Position numbers and translations under genes: made by a program | The notes under the pieces: model-generated | Seen by the model: the letters and a program-made list of their open reading frames with translations, nothing else | What the model was told of the DNA's origin: nothing | The model's database searches: none | Shown: piece by piece, positions 15,593 through 24,921 of the stretch | How the letters are laid out: every line of letters starts with the position of its first letter | How positions within the stretch are numbered: the stretch's first letter is position 1 | DNA from: Planctomycetota bacterium | GTDB taxonomy: Bacteria; Planctomycetota; UBA1135; GCA-002686595 | DNA: 64,000 nucleotides | Assembly: GCA_020853575.1 (NCBI GenBank) | Contig: JADYYP010000023.1 | Span: 62,001-126,000, forward strand | Direction: 5' to 3'

Positions 15593-17809
15593 ATGCGATC
15601 GCAAAGTCAGTTCCTGTTGCCGTTCATGCTCGCACAGCTCGCAATCCTCGCCTCGGCGAGCGTCGCGCAGCACTCGTGGTACCCGCAACCCGTGTACGAA
15701 GCGGGGGGCGGCAACGTGTCACTCGCTCTCGCCGATCTCGATCTCGACGGACAGCTCGACGCCGTGAGCGCGAGCGCCTACTCGGGCCAACTGGTCGTGC
15801 TGCACGGCGCGAGCGACGGTTCCTTCTCGCTCGTGCCGTGGACGACGCAACTGCCGGGTTTCGCGACGGCACACGCGATGGCGCGGCTCGATTCCGATGC
15901 TCGCGCCGACGCTTGGGTCGCCTGGTCGCTCGACCCGTTCACGCCCGGAGGCGTCGATGCCGTGCTGACGGATTCCGGTGGCCATCCGGGACCGGCGTCG
16001 ACAGTGCTGAGCGGCGGTCAGCCGCGTTGGCTCGAAGCGGCGGACGTCGACGAGGACGGGCTCGTCGATCTCTTCGTCGCCGACTCGGGACTCAACGCTA
16101 GCGGTGTGCGCTTCGCGCGGGGGCTCGGGGGCGGATCACTCGCGCCTGCGGTCGTGATCGACGTCGGAGCGCAGCCGGGCCAGCCGCGCTGCCTCGATGT
16201 CGACGGCGACGGCCACCGCGACCTGATCGTGACGGCGTCGGTCGCGGGCACGCGTCGGCTGGTGCTGCGGCGCGGTTTCGGCGACGGATCGTTCGCTCCC
16301 GCGAGCGACGTCACGCTGCCCTACGGAGGCGCGGAGCTCGCGATCGCGGACCTCGACGGCGACTCGCGCCCCGAGGCCGTCGTCGCGGGCTTCGACGCGT
16401 CGAGCTCCCTGTACGTCGGAAAGCTGCAGGTCTGCGCCAACCTCGGTGGGTCCTTTGCCGCGCCGTTCACGCGCGCGATCGGCAACGAGCCGCAGAACAT
16501 CGCGCTCGTCGATGTCGACGCCGACGGGCGCTGCGACGTGCTGGTGGCGCACTCCGGCGGCGACGGTCCAACGCGCAGCGTCTCGTACTTGCGCAACGGC
16601 GCGGCGGGGCTCGAGCCGGCGCTCGAGATCGCGACGCCAGGGATCCCCTTCGCCGTCGCGAGCGCCGACCTCGATCGCGATGGCGACTTCGACCTGGTGA
16701 CCGCGCACGTCGGCGGCAACGGTGGGATCGGCGTCGTGCGCTCGCTCGGGTCGGCCCAGTTCGAAGCTGGACCGCGCAGCCTTCCGGCGCAGCCTGCAGT
16801 CTGTCTACCGACGGCGGTGACGAGCGCGGACTTCGATGGCGACGGGCAGCTCGAGCTGATCGTCGCGGACACTTGTGGCGGCGTGCGAGTGCGCGGTGCA
16901 ACGGCCTCTGGCTTCGGTGCGTCGCGAGTGCGCTTTGCGAGCGGAGTCGCAGTGAACGTGAAGCTGACCGCCGCGGACTTCGACGGTGACGGTCGTGCAG
17001 AGATCGTGGTCGTCGGGTGGAAGTCGCAGGTCAACCCGTCGGGTGTGCTCGAAGTCTGGTCGCTGCGCAACGGTGCGCCGACGCTGCTCGAGCACCACGA
17101 CATCGGACTTGCACCGTCGGTCGTGATCGCCGCGCGCGTCGACGCCGACGACAAGCTCGACCTGCTCGTCGGTCACTACGGTTCGGAGCTCGTCGCGCTA
17201 TTGCACGGACGCGGCAACGGGACTTTCGAAGCCCTGCCCGAAGCGCTCGTGACCACGACCGGCGACGGCGTGCAGGACATGTTGTTCGAGGACGTCGACG
17301 GCGACGGACACCGCGATCTGGTGTGCGCGTTGTTCTCGCCGGCGGCTGCGATCGCGCTCGCCGATCCACTGGGTGGCTTCCGCGCGCCGCAGTTCCTCGA
17401 CTTGCCCGACGCCGCGAGTGCGGTGGCGAGCGGGAAGCTCGACCTCGATGCGCGCGTCGACTTGGCCTTCGCATGCACGGGCGCGCATCAAGTTGCGCTG
17501 TTCCGCGGCACGGCAGGCATACCGCAGCCGCTCGGACTCGTGTCGAGCGGCTTCGAATCGCTGGCCTGCGTCGCCATCGCGGACTTCAACGCCAACGGGC
17601 TCGCCGACATCGCCTTTGCGTCACTGGACGGTACGGCGCTGTGGATCGCGACGGGCGACGGGCAGGGAGGCTTCGACCCGCGCCGAGGCTTCGGTGTGGG
17701 GCACATGGTGACCGCGCTGCACCTCGCTGATCTCGATCACGACGGTGGCGTGGACGTCGCGGCGGTCAATGCGGGCGACAACTCGGTGACGTTGCTCGAA
17801 CAGCACTGA
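15593..17809 (+). CDS. Secreted FG-GAP/VCBS-repeat (beta-propeller) protein
   Basis: 738 residues; ATG at 15593 with an AGGAG element about 8 nt upstream. An N-terminal signal peptide ends near A-S-V-A-Q. The remainder is a string of repeats carrying the Ca-binding-like D-x-D-x-D-G motif (for example A-D-L-D-L-D-G, D-V-D-G-D-G, D-F-D-G-D-G), about a dozen copies, the signature of integrin-type FG-GAP or VCBS propellers. No enzymatic domain is present. It lies 20 bp after the beta-helix gene and is probably co-transcribed with it, which suggests both are surface proteins made together. It ends 3 bp from the convergent kinase gene. Confidence 0.88.
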   Translation: MRSQSQFLLPFMLAQLAILASASVAQHSWYPQPVYEAGGGNVSLALADLDLDGQLDAVSASAYSGQLVVLHGASDGSFSLVPWTTQLPGFATAHAMARLDSDARADAWVAWSLDPFTPGGVDAVLTDSGGHPGPASTVLSGGQPRWLEAADVDEDGLVDLFVADSGLNASGVRFARGLGGGSLAPAVVIDVGAQPGQPRCLDVDGDGHRDLIVTASVAGTRRLVLRRGFGDGSFAPASDVTLPYGGAELAIADLDGDSRPEAVVAGFDASSSLYVGKLQVCANLGGSFAAPFTRAIGNEPQNIALVDVDADGRCDVLVAHSGGDGPTRSVSYLRNGAAGLEPALEIATPGIPFAVASADLDRDGDFDLVTAHVGGNGGIGVVRSLGSAQFEAGPRSLPAQPAVCLPTAVTSADFDGDGQLELIVADTCGGVRVRGATASGFGASRVRFASGVAVNVKLTAADFDGDGRAEIVVVGWKSQVNPSGVLEVWSLRNGAPTLLEHHDIGLAPSVVIAARVDADDKLDLLVGHYGSELVALLHGRGNGTFEALPEALVTTTGDGVQDMLFEDVDGDGHRDLVCALFSPAAAIALADPLGGFRAPQFLDLPDAASAVASGKLDLDARVDLAFACTGAHQVALFRGTAGIPQPLGLVSSGFESLACVAIADFNANGLADIAFASLDGTALWIATGDGQGGFDPRRGFGVGHMVTALHLADLDHDGGVDVAAVNAGDNSVTLLEQH

Positions 17810-17812
17810 CAT

Positions 17813-20281
17813 TCAGCGCGAGGCCGGCGGCTCGTTGCGCATGCGCGCGATCAGCTTGTTCGACTGCTCTCCGAGGATCTCGCTCGCCTGCTCCGCAACG
17901 ATCGCGAGCTCGAGCCAGCGCTGTTGCAGGTTGCTCGGCCACAGCTCCGACGAGGGCTCGAGCGCGTCGAGGGCGGCGGCACGCGTCGGTGCTTGCCGCA
18001 CGCACTCGTCGAACGATTGGCTCGCGCGCTCTCGAGCTTCGACGTCACCGCGCCGCAGCTCGATCGGCACCAAGGCAGCGCGCGCGAGGTAGCGTTCGTG
18101 CTCGGGAATGCGTGTCAGCGCTCGCCGTACAGCGCGCTCGGCGTCGTCGTTCCGTCCGAGCTCGCCATAACCCCACAGGAGTCGCTCCCAGTAGATCCAG
18201 TTCGCGCCGTAGCTGGCCTCGATCGGCTCGCAAAGCTCGACGTAGTCCGCCGGTTGTGTGCGCTTGTTGCGCATCAGCGTCGACAACAGGTTCCAACGTG
18301 CGGCGTCTGGAGCGCCGAGCTCGAGCGCATGCCGATAGAGCTCGATGGCGCGCTCGACCGTCTCGGTGCGTTTGCACTCATCGAAGACGATGGCGGCATT
18401 GATCAGGATGGCCGGCTCATCCGCAGCCAGCTCGATCGCGCGCTCGGCATGCTCGATCGCGCTCGCGACCAACGCCGCGGAATCGACCGGATCGGTTGCA
18501 CGTGTGGACGCACGCACTTCGTGAACCGCGTTGCGTGCCAAGAGCACGGGGTCGAGCTCGGGCGTCGCGAGCGCGATACGACCCGCGATCACGGCTTCGA
18601 TCGAACCGTCCTTGGCGACGTACATGCACTTGATGCGATTGGCCCGCGCGTCCAACGGGGACGACTCGAGCACTCGGGCGCAGAGTGCCTCGGCGCGGCG
18701 CGGGTTGCGCAGCAAGCGAGCCCATACAACCGCCAGGCGCAACGCCGCCGCGCTGCTTGTGGGCTCAGGCAATTGGCGTGGAGCCTGCCAATCGGGATTC
18801 GAGACCGCCGCGTCGAGTGTCGCGACATCCAGCACCATGTCCAGCAACGCGCCCGCGGGCTCGCCGGCCAACTCTGGCGAGGCTGCCAGCAAGGCACGGG
18901 CATTGGACACGTCTTGGGTGTTGTGCTTGAGCTTCTGCATCAGGCCCGCAGAGAAGTTTCGAGCTGCTCTCAGGATCTGGGAGAGGCGCGCGTCGAGGTT
19001 GTGCGGGTCGAGCTCGAGCGAGCGCGCGAGCAACTCGTTGGCGTGGTCGATCGTGAGTGACGCATCGGCGATGTAGCGCAGCCGCGCCGCCTCGATCTGA
19101 TCGCGCGCGCGCCGGGCAAGCCACTCCGTCCGCGCCTCGCGGGCCGCGATCGCCAGCACGAGCGTCCCGAACACGAGCGCCGCGCTCAAGCCCGGACGGC
19201 GTCGCACTCGCAAAAGAAGCTTGCGGCTCCACGACGGCGGCACGGCGCGGATCGCGCGGCCTTCGAGCGCGGCCTCGAGATCGTCGGCGAACTCGGCGCA
19301 GCTCGCGTAGCGTTCGCGCGGTGCGATCGAGAGCGCGCAGGCGAGCACGGCGCCGAGCTCGCGCGAAACGCCGCGGTGCAGGCGCGAGGCGGAACTCGGG
19401 GGACCCTTCTCGAAGTGGCGCACCAAATCCGGCAGCGAGCGCGCGGGATAGGGCAGCACGCCGGTTGCGGCGTGGTAGAGCGTCGCAGCGAGGCCGTACA
19501 CGTCCGCGCGGCGATCGACGCGCTCGCCGAAAGCCTGTTCTGGCGCGGCGTAGGACAGCGTTCCGACGAACTCGCCGCTCTGCGTCAACTCGTCCGTGCT
19601 GTCGGTGCTCGCCAGCCCGAAGTCGATCAACGTCGGGTGGCCGACGCGATCGATCAGGATGTTCGCTGGCTTCACGTCGCGGTGAATGACACCCAGTTCG
19701 TGCACGTGATCGAGCGCGCGGGCGATCTGAATCGTCCAGCGCACGAGCTGCGCGACCGCGGCACGATCCGGCAGGTCATCGGTTCTCGGGATGCGCCGAC
19801 TCAGAGGCTCACCCACCACGAGCTCCATCGCGACGTACGGCTGCCCCTCGACCGAGCCGGTGCCGAACACGCGCACGATATTGGGGTGCGCGAAGCGCGC
19901 CAGGGCCTCGACTTCACGCTGAAATCGCGACTTGGCCCGGGGCGTCATCAGTACGCCGTTCGCGAGGAACTTGATCGCCACGGCGCGCTGCAGCGCGGCC
20001 TGCCAGGCTTCGTAGAGCTCGCCCATGCCGCCGCTGCCCAGCGGGCGCCGCAGCTCGTAGCCGTCGAAGCGCGTCGGCCGCCGTGGGTCGACCGCGTCAT
20101 CGGGGCTCCACAGACCGGCGCCTTCGATCGCACGGACTTGGCGCAAGAACTCCTCGCGAACTTCGGGCTCGCGTTCGATGAACTCTTGCGGGGTGCGCCG
20201 GTCGCCGGACAGGCGCGCCTCGAGAAAGCTCGCAACGCGCTCCTCGGCGCGCAGGCGCCGTTCTTGGGTCGAGTCGCTCAT
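17813..20281 (-). CDS. Membrane Ser/Thr protein kinase with C-terminal TPR-like region
   Basis: 822 residues from the ATG at 20281. The kinase domain has G-S-G-G-M-G, the A-I-K lysine, H-R-D-V-K-P-A-N-I-L, I-D-F-G and A-P-E-Q motifs, all consistent with an active Hanks kinase. One transmembrane helix follows at about residues 358-376. The C-terminal 420 residues are helical and Ala/Leu/Arg-rich, with repeated E-x-A-I-E-L units like TPR repeats. The gene starts 61 bp after an ECF sigma factor on the same strand; such sigma-kinase pairs are common in Planctomycetota, the kinase being thought to act on, or with, the sigma factor. The pairing here is by position only. Confidence 0.9.
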   Translation of the reverse strand: MSDSTQERRLRAEERVASFLEARLSGDRRTPQEFIEREPEVREEFLRQVRAIEGAGLWSPDDAVDPRRPTRFDGYELRRPLGSGGMGELYEAWQAALQRAVAIKFLANGVLMTPRAKSRFQREVEALARFAHPNIVRVFGTGSVEGQPYVAMELVVGEPLSRRIPRTDDLPDRAAVAQLVRWTIQIARALDHVHELGVIHRDVKPANILIDRVGHPTLIDFGLASTDSTDELTQSGEFVGTLSYAAPEQAFGERVDRRADVYGLAATLYHAATGVLPYPARSLPDLVRHFEKGPPSSASRLHRGVSRELGAVLACALSIAPRERYASCAEFADDLEAALEGRAIRAVPPSWSRKLLLRVRRRPGLSAALVFGTLVLAIAAREARTEWLARRARDQIEAARLRYIADASLTIDHANELLARSLELDPHNLDARLSQILRAARNFSAGLMQKLKHNTQDVSNARALLAASPELAGEPAGALLDMVLDVATLDAAVSNPDWQAPRQLPEPTSSAAALRLAVVWARLLRNPRRAEALCARVLESSPLDARANRIKCMYVAKDGSIEAVIAGRIALATPELDPVLLARNAVHEVRASTRATDPVDSAALVASAIEHAERAIELAADEPAILINAAIVFDECKRTETVERAIELYRHALELGAPDAARWNLLSTLMRNKRTQPADYVELCEPIEASYGANWIYWERLLWGYGELGRNDDAERAVRRALTRIPEHERYLARAALVPIELRRGDVEARERASQSFDECVRQAPTRAAALDALEPSSELWPSNLQQRWLELAIVAEQASEILGEQSNKLIARMRNEPPASR

Positions 20282-20342
20282 CGCATGGCCATCCGGCGCG
20301 GGGCGGATTCCGCGGTTCGCTGGAGGCCAGGACGTTGCGCGG

Positions 20343-20936
20343 TCACTGGGAGAGCTCACGTCCCAGACGGGCGATGGCGCGCGAAAGCAGCGTGCGCACG
20401 TAGGCTGCCGTACATCCACGCGCGCGCGCGATGTCGGCCGTGCTCGCCCGCATGAAGCGCGACTGGATCAGCACTGCGCGCTGGTCGGGTGGGAGCTGCT
20501 TGAAGCCGGCGAGGATGCGCTCGAGGCTCTCGCGGGCCACCGCATCTTCGCTGGGCGAGCTGAGTGTCCGGTCCCAGTGCTCGAGCGCGGCGCTCATGTC
20601 TCCGTCCGTGGTCTGACCGCGCCGCTCGTGGCGCGGATCCCGCTTGTCGCGCGCCCAGAACCTGCCGCGGTCGGCGAGCTTGCGTTCGGCGTGCAAGAAC
20701 AGCCAGCGCCGGAACTCCGCTTCACCGCGGAACTCGAAGTGCGCCAAGTCGGCGAGCGCCTCGCGGCAAACCGACTGCACGAGGTCCACGCTGGCTTCGT
20801 GCGCGCGCAGAGCGGAGCCCGCGCGAACGCGTAGGAACGCTCGCAAGTGGTCGAGCTCGGCGGTGATCAGCTGCTCGATCGCCGCACGATCTCCAACGCG
20901 AGCGCGCGCGAGCACGTCTTGGGTCGCATCCTCCAT
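20343..20936 (-). CDS. ECF-type RNA polymerase sigma factor
   Basis: 197 residues from the ATG at 20936. The N-terminal half has the sigma-70 region 2 pattern (A-S-V-D-L-V-Q-S-V-C-R-E-A then F-E-F-R-G-E-A-E-F-R-R-W-L), and the C-terminal half an ECF region 4 helix-turn-helix (L-P-P-D-Q-R-A-V-L-I-Q-S-R-F, then A-D-I-A-R-A-R-G-C-T). The region 2 pattern with D-L-V-Q is characteristic of planctomycete ECF groups. No anti-sigma factor is adjacent; instead a Ser/Thr kinase follows 61 bp downstream in the same direction, suggesting phosphorylation-based control. Target promoters are unknown. Confidence 0.9.
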   Translation of the reverse strand: MEDATQDVLARARVGDRAAIEQLITAELDHLRAFLRVRAGSALRAHEASVDLVQSVCREALADLAHFEFRGEAEFRRWLFLHAERKLADRGRFWARDKRDPRHERRGQTTDGDMSAALEHWDRTLSSPSEDAVARESLERILAGFKQLPPDQRAVLIQSRFMRASTADIARARGCTAAYVRTLLSRAIARLGRELSQ

Positions 20937-21065
20937 GGGACGAGCCGATCGTAGTCGACGATCGAGATGGCGGACAGGCACCCGGCTCCGATCGTGCACC
21001 GCTGCAGGGGGGCGCGTGCCTGGCATCGCCGGGGTCGTGCGGCGCGAGAGCGTCGGAGCGCGCCG

Positions 21066-22643
21066 CTAGGGCTCGACGACGAGCGCCACGGGGTTGCTCA
21101 GGGCGCGACCGCGCGGCGCCGAGACGGACAGCGTCAGTGCCTGTAGCGTCAGGGTCGTGCCGATGAGCGCCGGCGAGCTCGGCACGCGCAAGGTGAAGCG
21201 CGCCGGAGTCGGCGGGCCGAGCGGGACGCTCAGTAGGCCGAGCGTGCGTGGACGCAGCAGCACGAACGAGCCGAACGGCGTCGACTGCGGCGCTGTCACG
21301 GCCTGGCGTGAGAGCAGCAGGCGCGAGTGCGCGCCGCTCGCGCCCCACAGCTCGAACGCCAGCGAGCCGCCGCTGCGCGCGACGCCGTCGACGTGCAGCG
21401 GCTCGAACTCGAAAGCTCCCATGTCGACGCTGCCGTGCGTGTCGAGATCGCCGTCGTAGCCGCGCATGTGTCCGAGCAGGTCCGCGTGGCTCGCAGAGGC
21501 GGGAGCTCCGCTCTCGATGCATGGACTTCCCCAGCGCAGCCGGTAGTCGCCCGCGCCGATGTCGACGAACAGCGGATCCACGGCGATGCAGTTGGGCTGG
21601 CCCAAGAGCTCGCCATCCGCGCTGTTCGAGAAGCTCGCGTACAGCGGTCCAGAGAGCTCGACATCGTCGCCGTTGGCCGCCACGATCGAATTGTGCACGT
21701 CGGTCGCATGCCCGTTCGCCGTGTGGATTCCGGCGGCGGCGTTGTGCGCGATCGTGCTGTCGTACAGCCAGAAGTTGCTGGGATTGGCCTCGCCCCACAG
21801 CCCGGCGCGGAGGTTGTCCGCGAACAAGCACGCGCGAGCGGTCACGGACTCCGTGCGCGCCGAGGGCGTGCAGTGCACTCCGTCGCGGCCGTTGGCGAGC
21901 ACGCGGCAGCGCGTCAGCCCGGCATGGGTCATCGCGTTGCCGTTGGACAGCAGCGACAGGCCATCGAGGCCGGAAAACAGCACGCTGCAGTCGAGGAGCT
22001 CGACTTTGCTCGTGGCGCCTTCCAGCTGCGAGGTCGTTCCGGCCGAGATGCGCACGCCCACGCCGCAGTGGGCGATCGTCACGCGCTCGAACGCGGGATG
22101 TGCCGCGGCGTAGTCGAAGAAGGACGCGCTGGCGCCGACGAGCACGCCGTCGGTCTGCATCCCCTCGATCACCACGTCACGGAAGGCTGGCGCCGTGGTG
22201 CCGCTGGTCGACCCGATCACGATGATGCCGCGATCCGAATTGCGCAGAGTCAGGCCCTCGGCGCCGCTGGGTGAGGGAGTCCCGCTCGTCGCTTCGCTGA
22301 ACACGAACAGCGAGGACGCCGCGCCTTCGAGAATTGTCGCGGCGCTGCCCACGGTTCCGCGGATCCACACCCCCGCGGCGGGTGAAAGCGGGAACAGCTC
22401 GCCGAGCGCTGGCCCGTAGACTCCAGGAGCGACGTTCACGGTCTGCGCCTGCGACGTGGGCGCGGGCAGTGACGCGAGCGCGTGGGTCAACGTGCGCCAT
22501 GCGAGCGCCGCTGTCGCTCCGGAGTTGGCGTCGTCGCCATGGACGGCGTCCACATACCAGTCCGATGCCTGTAGCGGCAGCGCGCTCGCGATGCCAGCGA
22601 GCGCCACGCGGAACCGACACGTCAACCACGATGCAGCGTTCAT
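21066..22643 (-). CDS. Secreted right-handed beta-helix protein
   Basis: 525 residues with a signal peptide ending near Q-A-S and then D-W-Y-V-D-A-V-H-G-D-D-A-N-S-G, the usual opening of parallel beta-helix proteins with a 'choice-of-anchor' end. Repeated short strands with N and C ladder positions fill the middle. A terminal block with D-P-L-F-V-D, S-P-C-I-E-S-G and D-M-G-A-F-E-F closes the helix around residue 400. The last 110 residues form a beta-rich tail different from that of the gene at 12792. Likely a surface protein; possible carbohydrate binding or lyase function cannot be shown. Confidence 0.85.
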   Translation of the reverse strand: MNAASWLTCRFRVALAGIASALPLQASDWYVDAVHGDDANSGATAALAWRTLTHALASLPAPTSQAQTVNVAPGVYGPALGELFPLSPAAGVWIRGTVGSAATILEGAASSLFVFSEATSGTPSPSGAEGLTLRNSDRGIIVIGSTSGTTAPAFRDVVIEGMQTDGVLVGASASFFDYAAAHPAFERVTIAHCGVGVRISAGTTSQLEGATSKVELLDCSVLFSGLDGLSLLSNGNAMTHAGLTRCRVLANGRDGVHCTPSARTESVTARACLFADNLRAGLWGEANPSNFWLYDSTIAHNAAAGIHTANGHATDVHNSIVAANGDDVELSGPLYASFSNSADGELLGQPNCIAVDPLFVDIGAGDYRLRWGSPCIESGAPASASHADLLGHMRGYDGDLDTHGSVDMGAFEFEPLHVDGVARSGGSLAFELWGASGAHSRLLLSRQAVTAPQSTPFGSFVLLRPRTLGLLSVPLGPPTPARFTLRVPSSPALIGTTLTLQALTLSVSAPRGRALSNPVALVVEP

Positions 22644-22809
22644 GGTGCCAAAACTCCTCGCCGGCGCGCGCCAGCGTATTGGAATTCGTAGCTCGCGCGC
22701 GCGGAGCGAGCGATGCGGAGCACATCGAAGTCACGGCGGCCTTTGTCCGTGGAACGCGAGCGACCGAGCGCCGCACGTCGCATTGCTGCTCCTGCGACAC
22801 CTCCGCCGA

Positions 22810-23117
22810 GCGGCTCGCTCTGCATCGGCGGCGACAGGCAGCGCCAGGCTTCACGCGGGGAGCCTCACGTCCGCCGGCGGCGGAGCAGCTCGGTCGCGCG
22901 CCGCAGCCATACCAGACGGGTGCTCCTCGACTGCAGCGGTGTTTTCTATATGGACCTGCACGCGTTCCGCGACGGACTGCTCGCCGGTTGGCCGACGAGC
23001 TTTCTCAGCGTGCCCGGCACGTTGGTCGACTTCCAGTTCTGGGCTCGCGATCCGGGCTTCGCACCGCCCAACAACGCGCAGCTCTCGAACGCGATCGAGC
23101 TCGAGCTCGCTCCCTGA
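22810..23117 (+). pseudogene. Decayed C-terminal remnant of a secreted-protein domain
   Basis: The frame ending at 23117 encodes [13 protein letters not shown] then [13 protein letters not shown], closely matching the last domain of the protein at 12792 (D-C-S-G-V-V-D-F-D-F... W-S-R-D-P-G-F). Before about 22925 the matching pieces (S-G-S-L-C-I-G-G, then A-T-G-S-A-R-L) fall in different frames and no start codon or signal peptide precedes them. It is therefore a broken relic. The rest of the interval 22644-23298 shows nothing convincing. Confidence 0.6.
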
Positions 23118-23298
23118 GCTCGGCTCGCCGTCGCCCAGGTGCTCGAGACGCGGCGCGTGATGCCAGGGGCCGACGCACACGGCGAGGCCCTCGCTGGCTC
23201 TCGGCGCATGGGCCGTCGCGGAGTCGTCGCCACTCCCTGGACGGCGCGGCCGAATCCACGCGCGCGCCGCGCCGCCAGGCACGAGCTACCATGGGCGT

Positions 23299-24828
23299 GT
23301 GGATCGCCCGCGCACGTCTCGCCGCGGCCCGTTGGGCGCGCTCGCAGCACTGGTCGTCGTCGGCATCGCGCTCGTCGCGTGGCGCAGCCGCGCGCCGCTC
23401 GGCGCGCCCGGTGGCGACGCTCAGCCGAGTCCGTTGGTGGCGGAGCCCGATGCCGCCCGAGCATTCGCTCCGCCCTCGAACGCCGCGACGCCGCTCAGTG
23501 CTCCGCGGGCCAGCGTGCCCGATCCCAGTGGGCCTTCGGTCGTCCACGCGCCGCTGCCCGAGCGCGTCGAGCTGCTCGAGCGCAATCGCGAGCCCGAGAC
23601 TCCCGAGCCGCACGCGCGTGTGACGGTGGTCGTCGATCTCGACGCGGCCCCGCGCGATCGGCTCGCCGCGCGCGTTCAGGTCGTCGCCGATTCGCTGCCG
23701 GCCGCGCTCGACGAGCACGCGGCGCGCGCGGTGCTCGCCGTTCCGGACCCGCAACGCATCGGCCGTTTCGTCGCCGATGTCACCGAGTTGTTCCTCGACG
23801 AGCGCGCGATGCCGAGCTCGCTGCACGCGATCGCCGGCACTGACGAGAAATGCGTCGCGACCGCGAGCACGCCGGTGGGCATCACGCCCGAGGGGATGCG
23901 AGCGCACCGCGCGCTCGAGCTCAAGCTGGCGATCGATCTGTGGTGCCCGGTGTCCGTGCGCGGCCGCGTCGTGTGCGAGGACTCGGGTGCCCGTTGCACG
24001 ATCAGCGTGACTTGCGACCGGCGCGCGAGCAGCGCGGAATCCGGATGGAACGACGCGGGCGAACCGCAGTTCGAGACGGTCTCGGTCGAAGCCGGAGACG
24101 GTGGCGACTTCGAGTTGCAGTTGCGCGGAGACGGTCGCTGCACGGCGGTTTTCGAAGCTCCGGGGCACGTGGCCAGCGTGCTGGCGTTCCGACTCGACGA
24201 GAGCGGCGTGACGCGCCTCGGCACAGTCACGCTCGAGCGCGGCGTGGCGGCCCGCGGCGTGGTGCGCGTCAACCGCCGCCCGGCGAGTGAGCTGAGCGTG
24301 AGCTTTGCGCCCGTCGAATCCTCGCCGCAGCGCGCTCGGGCCGAGTTGGGCAGTCTGCGCGTGCTCGACGACGGCGCCGGAGCGACGCGTGTGGCCGTGG
24401 CGGCGACCACTGCCGCCGACGGGAGTTTCGAAGTGCGCGAGCTGCGCCGGGGCCGCTACCGCGTGCGCGTCGAGGCGCCGGGACAGCCGTGGATCGAGTT
24501 CCCCGAGCGCATCGTGGACGTGCCCTCCGAGGCGCTGGCGATCGAGCTCGAAGCCGACGAAATCCAGCTCGCCATGGTGGATGCGAACGGAGCCGAGGTC
24601 TCCGGACCGGCCAGCGTCTTGCTCGAGGTTCGACCGGCGGGCCAGGGCCGCGAGCCGCTGAGGTTGTTCTGGCACACCGATGGCTCGACGAGACTCTACG
24701 CCCACCCGGGAACCTCGTTCACGGTGCACTCGGGCGCCGACATTCTGGAGATCGCCCCCGCGAGCGGCGCGGGCCTGCGGAGGTACCGCGCGCCGTGGAG
24801 CGCCACGCTGGGCTACTGCGACTGGTAA
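23299..24828 (+). CDS. Membrane-anchored protein with carboxypeptidase-regulatory-like domain
   Basis: 509 residues from a GTG at 23299. A single N-terminal hydrophobic segment (about residues 12-28) follows a basic start, so the protein is probably anchored with its bulk outside the cytoplasm. A Pro/Ala-rich linker follows. The later part contains G-x-F-E-V-R-E-L-R-R-G-R-Y-R-V-R-V-E-A-P-G (about residue 380), typical of CarboxypepD_reg/Cna-B-like beta-sandwiches. The next gene is a paralogue: both share a block of the form A-R/L-V-Q-V-x-A-D-S after a basic stretch, and the same layout. Function unknown. Confidence 0.75.
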   Translation: MDRPRTSRRGPLGALAALVVVGIALVAWRSRAPLGAPGGDAQPSPLVAEPDAARAFAPPSNAATPLSAPRASVPDPSGPSVVHAPLPERVELLERNREPETPEPHARVTVVVDLDAAPRDRLAARVQVVADSLPAALDEHAARAVLAVPDPQRIGRFVADVTELFLDERAMPSSLHAIAGTDEKCVATASTPVGITPEGMRAHRALELKLAIDLWCPVSVRGRVVCEDSGARCTISVTCDRRASSAESGWNDAGEPQFETVSVEAGDGGDFELQLRGDGRCTAVFEAPGHVASVLAFRLDESGVTRLGTVTLERGVAARGVVRVNRRPASELSVSFAPVESSPQRARAELGSLRVLDDGAGATRVAVAATTAADGSFEVRELRRGRYRVRVEAPGQPWIEFPERIVDVPSEALAIELEADEIQLAMVDANGAEVSGPASVLLEVRPAGQGREPLRLFWHTDGSTRLYAHPGTSFTVHSGADILEIAPASGAGLRRYRAPWSATLGYCDW

Positions 24829-24921
24829 CACGGTGCCAGTGCTTCGCTCGACGCATACTTCGACACTTCCGCGCGAGCGGAGTGGCTCGTCCGAGGCGGA
24901 AATCGCCGAGGCTCCAACGTC

